From: DASXMX01 sp036794395
Lineage (GTDB): Bacteria; Planctomycetota; Phycisphaerae; Tepidisphaerales; Tepidisphaeraceae
Length of the DNA: 34,014 nucleotides
Direction of reading: 5' to 3'
NCBI GenBank assembly: GCA_036794395.1
Contig: DAIRGS010000043.1
Span: 1 to 34,014, forward strand
A program made the position numbers and the translations under genes. Positions 7,232 through 15,031 of the stretch are shown piece by piece. The notes beneath the pieces were generated by a model that was not told where the DNA came from, made no database searches, and was given only the letters and a program-made list of their open reading frames with translations. Position 1 is the first letter of the stretch, and the number at the start of each line of letters is the position of its first letter.

Positions 7232-8368
7232 TTACAAGTGCTTGCTGACGAATTCCCAAGCGGATTCGTCGTGGAATTCGTGCTTTCCGTTGAAGACCAG
7301 GTGGCGGAAGCGGTCTTTGAGGTCGAGCTTGGAATAGTATTCGGCGGATAGTGGGGCGAGGCGTTTGCCGGGTTCGCGGTGGTCTTCGTCGTCGGCGCTG
7401 CCGGCCTGGATTTCCAGGGCGCGGGGGCAGATCAGGGCGACGATGTCGGAATCCTTGAAGAGCGTGAAACGATCCTTGAACTTGAAGTCTGAAGGCACGG
7501 AAAGTTCGTCGCGTTCGTAGCGGCCTTCCTGAACGCCGTAGTAGCAACTGGATACCGATACTTTGATGCGCGTGTCGATTGCGGGAGTGACCAGTGCGTA
7601 GTAGCCGCCGTAGGAAAGGCCGACCATGCCCACCCGGGTTGGATCGACCTCGGGGCGTTTGAGGATGACATCCAGGCTGCGGGTGATCTTGGCGATTTCG
7701 ATTGCGGTGAGGCTTGTGCCGACGAGGCGGAGGCGTTCGTCGGTTTTGTTGCGAACATCGCGCGGATATCCGGGCGCCGAAAACAAATGTTGCGGGGCGA
7801 ACACGATGTATCCGCGTTTTACGCCGCCGCGAACCATGTCGTGGTAATTGGCGCCACCGTGGAACAGGGCGACTTCGGGCGAACCGCCTCCGCCGTGCAT
7901 GGAGATGATGAGGGGGGCTTTGCCGGTCAGGCCTTTGGGGACGATGTAGATGCCCTCGGCGTGGACCTGGGGGAGAATTGGAATGGTCGCGCGGTAGTAG
8001 GTGGCGATTGTGTCTTCGCCCATTTGTTCGAATTTGGGTTCTTCGGTGGAAACTGCGCCAGGTGGTGGGTAGCCGATGCTGTCGCAAAATGCTTTTCGCA
8101 AAGGCCCGGCAGATTTTTCGAACGCGGCTGGGGAGGAGTAGTCGGGTTTGAATACCTCGCGCAGGCGATCGTCAGTGCGTTTCATTTGGAGGATATAGGA
8201 ATCAAGTTCTTTGGCCTGCTCGGCGCGCAATGGATTCGAGGCCGGGACCTCCTGCTCAAAATACTGCGTTGACGGCGGCTTCTTCTGTGCCGATGCCGGG
8301 GATGCAGTCCCAATTAAAACACATGCGCACTGGATAGCGATTCGAAGCGGGCGGTTGAAATGCTGCAT
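7232..8368 (-). CDS. Exported alpha/beta hydrolase (acetyl-esterase / DLH-like)
   Basis: Probable serine esterase or peptidase-like hydrolase exported by Sec. The N-terminus has a hydrophobic segment (IAIQCACVLIGTA) ending in ASA-Q, a plausible signal peptidase I site. An HGGGG oxyanion motif lies near residue 158. The nucleophile elbow is GLSYGG (Ser252), the Asp is probably in GSADDEDH (about 326) and the catalytic His in NGKHEF (His363). The order and spacing fit the dienelactone-hydrolase / acetyl xylan esterase clan. The product is 378 aa. The start at 8368 was chosen because it gives a standard signal peptide; a start at 8413 would add 15 residues. Its substrate is unknown; a polysaccharide-linked ester is only a guess. 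Confidence 0.8.
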   Translation of the reverse strand: MQHFNRPLRIAIQCACVLIGTASPASAQKKPPSTQYFEQEVPASNPLRAEQAKELDSYILQMKRTDDRLREVFKPDYSSPAAFEKSAGPLRKAFCDSIGYPPPGAVSTEEPKFEQMGEDTIATYYRATIPILPQVHAEGIYIVPKGLTGKAPLIISMHGGGGSPEVALFHGGANYHDMVRGGVKRGYIVFAPQHLFSAPGYPRDVRNKTDERLRLVGTSLTAIEIAKITRSLDVILKRPEVDPTRVGMVGLSYGGYYALVTPAIDTRIKVSVSSCYYGVQEGRYERDELSVPSDFKFKDRFTLFKDSDIVALICPRALEIQAGSADDEDHREPGKRLAPLSAEYYSKLDLKDRFRHLVFNGKHEFHDESAWEFVSKHL

Positions 8369-8434
8369 GCGGCGAATGTTAAACCGATGCCCGACCGGTT
8401 GAAACCATTTCACCGCAAAATGGGGCTTCGACGA

Positions 8435-8950
8435 TTAAACCATTTTTTCCCGACGCATCGCGTCAGTCAGCCGTGCCTGCCGTAGCGAAAGCGGGGGAGC
8501 GGTGAGACCGGCGGATTGAAGATCCTTCCAGGTGCGAATGTAAAGGCCATCAGCCGTGAGATCATCGTAGACCGCGCGGTATAAGGCGTCGGCTCGAACC
8601 GCGTATTGGGAATCCGTTTGATGCGCATCGATAAACGCGCATCCATACGGTGACACAGTGTGAATAGTGCATTTGCCGTCTGAGAGAAATGTGCAGGTTC
8701 CATCAGCTCGGGATTTTGGCACAAGGGTTCTCAGGCTGACGCGCTGGCCGGTGGCGGCGATGGTGATGACCACGCCATCGCTGGCCGCGAGCTTTTCGCG
8801 AGCGAGGGTTTGGACGTCCGCGCAGCCTAGATGCCGTGCCATGCGCTCAAGGTCATCGGGACAGAGCGCCCCGGGGACGTGCTCGCAACTGATCGTGCAG
8901 CGGCGGCAGGAACAGAAGGTGCGCTCAAAGCCGTACTGCGTGCGCGCCAT
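8435..8950 (-). CDS. YkgJ-like cysteine-cluster protein
   Basis: Small (171 aa) protein with two cysteine groups: FCSCRRCTISCEHVPGALC (Cys13, 15, 18, 22, 30) and CTFLSDGKCTIHTVSPYGC (Cys86, 94, 104; His97). The pattern fits the YkgJ / zinc-or-iron-chelating cysteine-cluster family, whose biochemical role is poorly known. The 'DGKCTIH...YGC' segment is the most family-like part. No signal peptide or membrane helix is seen. It lies 43 bp downstream of the FG-GAP gene on the same strand and 66 bp upstream of the hydrolase, so co-transcription is possible. The ATG at 8950 has no strong Shine-Dalgarno sequence. Confidence 0.65.
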   Translation of the reverse strand: MARTQYGFERTFCSCRRCTISCEHVPGALCPDDLERMARHLGCADVQTLAREKLAASDGVVITIAATGQRVSLRTLVPKSRADGTCTFLSDGKCTIHTVSPYGCAFIDAHQTDSQYAVRADALYRAVYDDLTADGLYIRTWKDLQSAGLTAPPLSLRQARLTDAMRREKMV

Positions 8951-8993
8951 GGGTGAGAACTCATCTGCAAGCCATTCTCTAAGTCTGCCGGGA

Positions 8994-10148
8994 TCACTTG
9001 ATCAATGTGACATGTCCATAGGGCGGAACCTTCTTGAATACAAATAGATCGGCAAAGCCATCGCCATCGACATCGCCGACGGCTACGTCCTGGTCGGAAG
9101 TCAGTTGCGGGCTGAGTGTCTGGGTCGTTCCCCAGGAAAACCCATACACCGGCGGGTTACCCGATTTCGGATCGGCCTTGGTGATGTTCAAGCCGATGCT
9201 GTAGCGATTGTCGGAGAAGAACAGCAGGTCGGGGTGTCCATCGTTATCGAAGTCGGCGATGCGGATGTCGGTAATAGGACCAGTCAGATCCTTAGGCCCG
9301 GCCACCGTTGATAAGGTGACGAACTGCGGGGGCGTCTGCAGCTGCTTCTGCCCGGGGTCCCAGCCGCGAACAATCACGGAGTTGGTCGCGCCATCAAACC
9401 CGATCAGTTCGGCCTTTCCGTCGCCGTTCACATCAGCGAGCCCGGCGATTCGTGATTTCTTATTGGCTTGAGTGGGACCAAACTCCTGCTTGAATTTCTG
9501 CTGGGGAACACCTGTGGAAGGATTATTCGTCAGGACGGTGGTCACGCTGTTATCTGTCCACGAGACGATGTCGCCCAACCCGTCGCGGTCGACGTCGCCG
9601 ATGGCTAAACCCGAACGGGAGCGGTAATAGTCGTAACCCTTCTTACCGGCGAAGTTGAATGATTCGTCGAGCGAAATGGAATCTCCCTCTTTGAAGCTCC
9701 CATTGCGTGAGTTGTAGAACGGAACGATCCGCTCATGGGTGGTTTCTCCGACCGGCGACGGCTGCCCGGTGATGCTGAAAAGCTTGAGCGCGACATCGGG
9801 AAATCCATCACCATTCAAATCGCCGACGGCGATCGCGGAATCGATGGCGATTCCGGGCGCGTTGTCGCTAACGTCGAACTGCCCAGACACCTTGAAATTG
9901 CCCTTGCCGTCGCCGATGTAGGTTTCGAAGCCGAATACGGGGCCATTGAACAGCCCATTGAGGCTGAGTTGAATTCCGACGGTGGGCTGAATCAGATCGG
10001 GCACGTTGTCATTGTTGACCAACATCACCAGTGGAGGCCGGTGAAGCTCCGCGTGCACCAACCCGGCGGCAAACAACTGGCGATTTTCCAGCGCTTCGAC
10101 GACGGGTGCACAATCAGGGCGCCCGCCAGAGTGTGATGCACTGCGCAT
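8994..10148 (-). CDS. Exported FG-GAP / VCBS repeat protein with planctomycete N-terminal motif
   Basis: 384-aa predicted extracellular beta-propeller-like protein. At least five FG-GAP-type units carry calcium-binding DxDxDG-like loops: VGDLNGDGFPDVAL, IGDVDRDGLGDIVSW, LADVNGDGKAELIGF, IADFDNDGHPDLLFF and VGDVDGDGFADLFVF. The N-terminus has the motif VEALENRQLFAAG (about residues 15-30), found at the start of many planctomycete surface proteins in place of a normal signal peptide; VEAVEARCFLSA in the 19027 gene is the same motif. The ATG at 10148 is preceded by GAGGAGAAAACA, an excellent ribosome-binding site almost identical to the one before the 19027 gene, so it was preferred over 10208. 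Its ligand is unknown. Confidence 0.85.
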   Translation of the reverse strand: MRSASHSGGRPDCAPVVEALENRQLFAAGLVHAELHRPPLVMLVNNDNVPDLIQPTVGIQLSLNGLFNGPVFGFETYIGDGKGNFKVSGQFDVSDNAPGIAIDSAIAVGDLNGDGFPDVALKLFSITGQPSPVGETTHERIVPFYNSRNGSFKEGDSISLDESFNFAGKKGYDYYRSRSGLAIGDVDRDGLGDIVSWTDNSVTTVLTNNPSTGVPQQKFKQEFGPTQANKKSRIAGLADVNGDGKAELIGFDGATNSVIVRGWDPGQKQLQTPPQFVTLSTVAGPKDLTGPITDIRIADFDNDGHPDLLFFSDNRYSIGLNITKADPKSGNPPVYGFSWGTTQTLSPQLTSDQDVAVGDVDGDGFADLFVFKKVPPYGHVTLIK

Positions 10149-10229
10149 TGTTTTCTCCTCCAAAGTGTTGTCCGCGAGAATGAAATGTCCCGTCGAAGCG
10201 AACTTCAAAGCCGTACTGAGAATACCATT

Positions 10230-10258
10230 AATATATCGAAAAGGCCGAGAATCTGCAA
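10230..10258 (-). promoter_or_regulatory. Putative sigma-70 promoter of the FG-GAP gene
   Basis: On the minus strand, TTGCAG (10253-10258) is followed after exactly 17 bp by TATATT (10230-10235). That gives a good -10 and a weak -35. Transcription would start near 10223, about 75 nt before the ATG at 10148. Confidence 0.45.
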
Positions 10259-10310
10259 TAACTTTATATAAGCGTCAGACTCGATGAACCACTCCCCCAA
10301 AGCCCCCAAC

Positions 10311-10339
10311 TTGATCCGGTGATACTCCCGGCGGATAAT
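10311..10339 (+). promoter_or_regulatory. Putative sigma-70 promoter of metG
   Basis: TTGATC (10311-10316), a 17-bp spacer, then GATAAT (10334-10339). The expected start near 10346 lies just before the left arm of the leader hairpin (10353), leaving about 155 nt of leader before metG. Confidence 0.5.
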
Positions 10340-10352
10340 CCAGTCATATGAG

Positions 10353-10474
10353 CCATCGCCCCAAGCAGACGACGCGGATGCGATAGGGGTCAGGCGGGAT
10401 CGCCCGAGCGGCGCTCCCTCCTCACCCCGGCACGTGTTCGCGTATCGTCCGCTTTGGGCGATGGTTCTTTTTTT
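10353..10474 (+). promoter_or_regulatory. Structured metG leader with terminator-like end
   Basis: Left arm 10353-10377 and right arm 10439-10464 are complementary over about 25 nt with a few mismatches; CCATCGCCC pairs perfectly with GGGCGATGG at the base. The right arm is followed at once by TTCTTTTTTT (10465-10474), and the metG ATG is at 10501. The enclosed segment has smaller pairings (GGGGT with ACCCC, CGGG with CCCG). The gene on the other side is divergent, so this cannot be a terminator for an upstream plus-strand gene in this window. A transcription-attenuation leader for metG is a reasonable reading, but unproven. Confidence 0.45.
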
Positions 10475-10500
10475 GACATTTGAATCGTTCGGGCTTTGAA

Positions 10501-12057
10501 ATGATTAACCGATTTTATCTTACGACCCCTATCTACTATCCCAACGCCGAGCCGCATATCGGGCACGTGTATACGACGCTGGCGGCTGATACGATCGCGC
10601 GCTACCACCGGCTGAGCGGGGATGCGACATGGTTCCTGACCGGCACCGACGAGCACGGCATCAAGATGGTGAAAACCGCCGCCGAGCAGGGCATCGAGCC
10701 GATCGTGCTGACCGATCGCATCGTGGCGGTGTTCCAGAAACTGTGGAAGGAACTGCACGTCACCAACGATGATTTCATTCGCACGACCTCGGATCGCCAT
10801 AAGCGCGGGGTGACGAAGATCGTCGAGCAGCTTTTGGCCAAGGGGGATATTTACCTGGGCGAATATGCCGGGTGGTATGACGAGGGGCAGGAAGAGTTTG
10901 TTACCGAGACCGAGGCGAAGACCAATGAGTACAAGTCGGCGATCAGTGGGCGGCCGCTCACGCGATATTCGGAGAAGAGTTACTTCTTCAAATTGAGCAA
11001 GTACGTCGATCAGGTGCGCAAGCACATTGAAGAGAATCCTGGTTTTGTGCAGCCGGGGTCGCGACGGAATGAGGTGCTGAGCAAGCTGGCGGGTGGCGTG
11101 GAGGATCTATCAATTAGCCGGGCGACGCTGAAGTGGGGCATCCCGATGCCGCACGATCCGGAGCATGTGGTTTATGTGTGGATCGACGCGCTGAGCAATT
11201 ACATCACCGCGCTGGGTTATGGCTCGGACGATCACACCACGTTCGATAAGTATTGGCCGGCGGATCTGCATTTGATCGGCAAAGAGATCCTCTGGTTCCA
11301 CGCGGTGTATTGGCCGGCCATGCTGATCAGCCTCGAATTGCCGCTGCCGAAGCGCATTTTTGCGCATGGGTGGTGGACAAGCGAAGGTCGGAAGATGAGC
11401 AAGACGATGGGGAACTTCGTCGGTCTGGAAAAGCTGCGCGATCTGGCGGGGAAGTACGGCGGATGTGATTCGATACGCTACTACCTGCTTCGCGCTGCGC
11501 CGTTTGGAAACGATCTGGATTGGACGGATGCCGATTTCAACAAGAGCTTCAATGAGCTTGCAAATGTAGTCGGCAACTGTCTGAATCGGACCATTAAAAT
11601 GATTGGTCGATATCGCGAGGGCGTACTTCCGGCGATGGGCGAACGTGAGTCAATCGACGATTCATTGATTGCTCGTACTGAGGAATTCGGACGCAGTCTT
11701 GCGCAGGCCTACGAGAATCTTGAGCTGCAACAGTGCGCGCTGCTGCCGGTGGAATTGGCGCGCGCGACCAATGGGTACATTGATGCAACCGCTCCGTTCA
11801 CGCTCGCAAAGGACCCGGCCAAGGCATCACGGTTGAATACGGTGTTGAATCTTTCCGCGCAGGCGATGACGCGGGTGCTTGCGGGGTTGCTGCCACTGAT
11901 GCCGGAGAAGGCTGCTGAGGGACTGCGGCAATTGAACGTTACTGTCGAAGGCAAGACGCTCGGAGACTTGTTCCGGCCTCTGGTGGACGGGCATCGGCTG
12001 GGGGAGGGGCAGCCGTTGTTTCCGAAGATTGATCCGCCGGGGGAGAAGGGGAAGTAA
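10501..12057 (+). CDS. metG: Methionyl-tRNA synthetase
   Basis: Class I aminoacyl-tRNA synthetase charging tRNA-Met for initiation and elongation. The 518-aa product begins MINRFYLTTPIYYPN with the HIGH signature intact (residues 19-22), GTDEHGIKM just after, WIDALSNYITALGY in the core and the second signature as KMSKT (298-302). The region that in many MetRS carries zinc knuckles reads YAGWYDEGQEEFVTETEAKTN and has no Cys, so this is the zinc-less type. The C-terminal Trbp111-like tRNA-binding domain of long MetRS is also absent. The start codon could be the TTG at 10480; ATG 10501 was chosen because homology begins there. Neither has a strong Shine-Dalgarno. It has its own promoter and a structured leader. 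Confidence 0.95.
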   Translation: MINRFYLTTPIYYPNAEPHIGHVYTTLAADTIARYHRLSGDATWFLTGTDEHGIKMVKTAAEQGIEPIVLTDRIVAVFQKLWKELHVTNDDFIRTTSDRHKRGVTKIVEQLLAKGDIYLGEYAGWYDEGQEEFVTETEAKTNEYKSAISGRPLTRYSEKSYFFKLSKYVDQVRKHIEENPGFVQPGSRRNEVLSKLAGGVEDLSISRATLKWGIPMPHDPEHVVYVWIDALSNYITALGYGSDDHTTFDKYWPADLHLIGKEILWFHAVYWPAMLISLELPLPKRIFAHGWWTSEGRKMSKTMGNFVGLEKLRDLAGKYGGCDSIRYYLLRAAPFGNDLDWTDADFNKSFNELANVVGNCLNRTIKMIGRYREGVLPAMGERESIDDSLIARTEEFGRSLAQAYENLELQQCALLPVELARATNGYIDATAPFTLAKDPAKASRLNTVLNLSAQAMTRVLAGLLPLMPEKAAEGLRQLNVTVEGKTLGDLFRPLVDGHRLGEGQPLFPKIDPPGEKGK

Positions 12058-12122
12058 CCCAAGGGGTGTTACACGCCGTTGATCGAGTTGGTGAGCACGT
12101 CGCATCGCTGGCAAACTGAAAG

Positions 12123-12335
12123 TCACCGTTTTTGTTCAGCGCCAGCGGTGCCACGGTCTTTGTAAAATAAAAGGCCGCCGAGAAGCTCGATCGGTGCACC
12201 TTCCTCCAGTATTCCCGCGCGTAGCATTTGGTGGTATTGCTCCACGGTGAAGCGGACCAACATTTTTAGCGATTTGGCTCGCTCATCGGGCGGAACTGAA
12301 GGTCCGAACATCTCATCGATAATGTCTATTGCCAT
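12123..12335 (-). pseudogene. Truncated Uma2-family (DUF820) fragment
   Basis: 70-aa reading frame whose middle matches the start of Uma2 / DUF820 proteins (PD-(D/E)XK-like putative nucleases): RFTVEQYHQMLRAGILEEGAPIELLGGLLFYKDRG. Family members are usually about 180-200 aa. Here the frame stops soon after the ELxxG strand, and the remaining 65 bp before metG holds nothing resembling the catalytic core. The start ATG (12335) has a good GAGGAG four bases upstream and lies 8 bp after the stop of the oxygenase-like gene, so it may still be translated. Remnant by deletion is the favoured reading. Confidence 0.55.
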
Positions 12336-12343
12336 CACGCTCC

Positions 12344-13000
12344 TCAGCGGCCGTTGGCGTTCGGAATCATGACCCTCGAATTAAACGACACGATGATCCG
12401 GTCCCGCGTCCCCTTGTACGGCACCGCCAGATGCTTCACATAGGCCGGGAAAAGCAGCAATTTGCCCTCTTCAGGGGTAACAGAAATGGGTTTCTGCGGG
12501 TAGGCCTCGGTTCCCGGGTCGTCGTACATGATGTCGATGGGGGAGAAGAAGCGGTTGATGCCGTTGGGGGGATCGACGGTGCAGTCGGCGGGTTCGAGGT
12601 AGTAGATGCCGCACCAGGAGCAATTGGGGTGGTTGTGGACTTCGTGGTAACCGCCTTCGTGGGTGATGTGGATCCACGATTCGAATAGATCGACGGCGAG
12701 GTTGGGGACAGGGGCGCCTTTCGAGGCTTGCTGGATTAGCTTCATCACTGACTGGCCCAGCGCCTGGGCGCAAAAGTCGCGCAATGCCTGGATCTCGGGC
12801 AGGGGGTGGCTAAAGAAGTTAAAGCGGCTTTCATACAAGTTGGCTTTACGGCGGGGGGTTACCCCTGATTCGATCGGCTGTTTAGCTTGCCGTTCGATCT
12901 CGTAGCAGTGCTGGATCAGGGTTGGTTTGATCCGTGCGTGATCGGGGAATCGGGCTTCGATCAGGGGGGTGTTCCAGAGGAAGTTGGCGCTGAGTTCCAT
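12344..13000 (-). CDS. Putative 2OG-Fe(II) oxygenase
   Basis: 218-aa protein resembling the '2OG-Fe(II) oxygenase, putative' group (PF13759-like). Signature features: GGYHEVHNHPNCSWCGIYYLEP with candidate iron-binding His122/His124, then GKLLLFPAYVKHLAVPYKGTRDRIIVSFNSRV, which supplies the distal His (His190) and the Arg expected to bind 2-oxoglutarate (Arg201). These enzymes hydroxylate proteins or small molecules with Fe(II), O2 and 2-oxoglutarate; no substrate can be inferred. It is transcribed away from rpsT and is followed after 8 bp by the Uma2 fragment. Confidence 0.7.
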   Translation of the reverse strand: MELSANFLWNTPLIEARFPDHARIKPTLIQHCYEIERQAKQPIESGVTPRRKANLYESRFNFFSHPLPEIQALRDFCAQALGQSVMKLIQQASKGAPVPNLAVDLFESWIHITHEGGYHEVHNHPNCSWCGIYYLEPADCTVDPPNGINRFFSPIDIMYDDPGTEAYPQKPISVTPEEGKLLLFPAYVKHLAVPYKGTRDRIIVSFNSRVMIPNANGR

Positions 13001-13164
13001 CGCGGGTTCCTATTGATGTGATTTCCGCAGGACTACGACAATGCGGTGGCATTATACTAAAGAAAGGTGGCGGCTGGACATTCGGCAGGCAATCACTAGA
13101 CTTTCCGCCCTCACCGGTCGTCCTGATTGGCCGGCTTACAACAGAAGTTCCAGGAGAGATTGAC

Positions 13165-13461
13165 GTGGCCCATTCATTGTCTGCCAAGAAGCGAGTCCGC
13201 CAGAACCTTAAAGCCCGCGCCCGCAATCGCGCGCGGAAGGAGCTGGTGAAGGACCAGACCAAGGCATTTACCACCGCCGCCGCTGCCGGCGATTTTGCGA
13301 AGGCGGAAACCGAGCTTCGGCAACTGACCCGCCGGCTGGATAAGGTTGCGGCAAAGGGGACGTTTCACAAGAACACCGCCGCCCGAAAACGCAGCCGGCT
13401 GACCAAGCGTCTGAACGTGATGCGGTCCAAGGGCACCGGTACGAAGGCCGCGACCGCCTGA
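13165..13461 (+). CDS. rpsT: 30S ribosomal protein S20
   Basis: 98-aa basic protein of the small subunit, binding 16S rRNA. It has the classic N-terminus MAHSLSAKKRVRQNLKARARN and the helical Ala/Lys-rich body, with KGTFHKNTAARKRSRLTKRLN near the end. The start is GTG at 13165, supported by AGGAGA seven bases upstream; the ATG at 13018 of the longer frame has no family similarity. Non-AUG starts are known for rpsT in some bacteria and can matter for S20 autoregulation. TATACT at 13053-13058 could be a -10 box but lacks a good -35. Confidence 0.95.
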   Translation: MAHSLSAKKRVRQNLKARARNRARKELVKDQTKAFTTAAAAGDFAKAETELRQLTRRLDKVAAKGTFHKNTAARKRSRLTKRLNVMRSKGTGTKAATA

Positions 13462-13508
13462 TCGCGGCCAAAAGCATACGCCGACCTAATTTCCCGCAAG
13501 TTTTATCG

Positions 13509-13588
13509 CGGCATTCGGCATCCAGGTTTTCATCGCGTAAGCGCAGTCTGACAAGACTGTGGTCGCGTAACCTGAATGCCGAATGCCG
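13509..13588. repeat. 20-bp inverted repeat between rpsT and glycyl-tRNA synthetase
   Basis: Arm 13509-13528 and arm 13569-13588 are complementary at 19 of 20 positions. Between them are an inner 6-bp hairpin (CAGTCT / AGACTG, 13544-13559) and the direct repeat TCGCGTAA (13533-13540 and 13563-13570). No T-run follows. It may be a REP-like palindrome, an rpsT transcript end or a leader structure of the synthetase gene, which starts 20 bp later. Confidence 0.75.
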
Positions 13589-13608
13589 TTTCGTTTTTGG
13601 AGCCTGCC

Positions 13609-14964
13609 ATGGCCGAACCCACCGTACTGGAAAAAATTGTCTCGCTGTGCAAACGCCGGGGATTTATTTATCCCGGCTCCGAGATCTACGGCGGCCTTAA
13701 TGGCACATGGGATTACGGGCCGCTCGGGGTGGAATTGCTCCGCAACGTGAAGAACGCGTGGTGGCAGGACAATGTCTCGACCCGCGACGATATCGTGGGC
13801 GTGGATACCGCTCTGATCATGAATCGCACGGTGTGGAAGGCCAGCGGTCATGAAGATGCGTTTACGGACCCGTTGATCGACTGCAAAGCGTGTAAGGCGC
13901 GGTTTCGCGCGGATCAGATTGCTGAGAGCCAGTGCCCGAAGAAGCCCAGCAAGCGGCCGGGGGAGTTTTCCGAGTGCCAACTGACGGAGCCGCGGAAGTT
14001 CAATTTGATGTTTAAGACTTTCGTTGGGCCGGTGGAGGAGAGCGCCGACATGGTGTACCTCCGGCCTGAAACGGCGCAGGGCATCTTTGTGAACTTCAAG
14101 AACGTGGTGGATAGCACGCGAATCAAGTTGCCGTTCGGAATTGCACAGGTGGGTAAGTCGTTCCGGAATGAAATTACGCCCAAGCAGTTCATCTTTCGAT
14201 CGCGTGAATTCGAGCAGATGGAGATCGAGTTTTTCTGCCATCCGAGCACGAGCGAAGACTGGTATGCGAAATGGCGGGATACGCGGTTCCAGTGGTATCG
14301 GGACATGGGCATTAAGGGCGACAGCCTGCGGCTGCGCGAGCATGATAAGGACGAGCTGGCATTTTATTCCAAGGGCACGAGCGATATTGAGTACCTGTTT
14401 CCGTGGGGTTGGGGCGAGTTGGAGGGGATTGCCCATCGCGGCGATTATGATCTCAAGCAGCACATCAAGTTCAGCGGCAAGGACCTGAGCTATTTTGATG
14501 ACGAAACGAAGGAGCGCTTTGTGCCGCACGTGATTGAGCCATCGGCGGGGGCGACACGCTCACTGCTGGCGTTTTTGTGCGAGGCATATGAGGAAGAGAA
14601 GATTGTCGACGAGGATACGAAGAAGGAAGACACGCGAACGGTGCTGAGATTGCATCCGCGGCTGGCCCCGGTGAAGGCGGCGATTTTTCCATTGGTCAAG
14701 AAAGAAGGCATGCCGGAGAAGGCGCATGGGCTTTACAAGACGCTTCAAAAGCATTTCCCGGTGTTCTACGACGAGAAGGGTGCGGTGGGGCGTCGGTATC
14801 GGCGGCAGGATGAGGCCGGTACCCCATTCTGTCTGACAATCGATGGCCAGACGCTTGCGGATCAGACCGTTACCATCCGCGAGCGGGATTCGATGAAGCA
14901 GGAGCGGGTGGTGATCGACAAGGTATTGCCTTACCTGTTGGAAAGGTTGGGGGCATCGCGGTAG
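13609..14964 (+). CDS. glyQS: Glycyl-tRNA synthetase (alpha2 type)
   Basis: Class II enzyme charging tRNA-Gly, of the single-chain dimeric type. The 451-aa product has the N-terminal RRGFIYPGSEIYGGLNGTWDYGPLG typical of alpha2 GlyRS, a Cys cluster (DCKACKARFRADQ ... SQCPKK ... SECQLTEPRKFNLMF), motif 2 in FRNEITPKQFIFRSREFEQMEIEFF, and a motif 3-like GATRSLLAFLCEAYEE. A C-terminal HGTP-type anticodon-binding domain follows (about residues 350-451, APVKAAIFPLV ... TIRERDSMKQERV). The ATG at 13609 has GGAG six bases upstream; the start at 13576 falls inside the inverted repeat and was rejected. Confidence 0.95.
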   Translation: MAEPTVLEKIVSLCKRRGFIYPGSEIYGGLNGTWDYGPLGVELLRNVKNAWWQDNVSTRDDIVGVDTALIMNRTVWKASGHEDAFTDPLIDCKACKARFRADQIAESQCPKKPSKRPGEFSECQLTEPRKFNLMFKTFVGPVEESADMVYLRPETAQGIFVNFKNVVDSTRIKLPFGIAQVGKSFRNEITPKQFIFRSREFEQMEIEFFCHPSTSEDWYAKWRDTRFQWYRDMGIKGDSLRLREHDKDELAFYSKGTSDIEYLFPWGWGELEGIAHRGDYDLKQHIKFSGKDLSYFDDETKERFVPHVIEPSAGATRSLLAFLCEAYEEEKIVDEDTKKEDTRTVLRLHPRLAPVKAAIFPLVKKEGMPEKAHGLYKTLQKHFPVFYDEKGAVGRRYRRQDEAGTPFCLTIDGQTLADQTVTIRERDSMKQERVVIDKVLPYLLERLGASR

Positions 14965-15031
14965 ACTCGTGCGCGTCCCTCACGGATGAGCGGGCGATTG
15001 ACCCACTTAGATGTCGGAGGCGCAGACACGG

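Noticed and set aside
13486..14529. 347-codon open frame antisense to glycyl-tRNA synthetase
   Set aside because: No recognisable motif, and it covers the well-supported synthetase gene.
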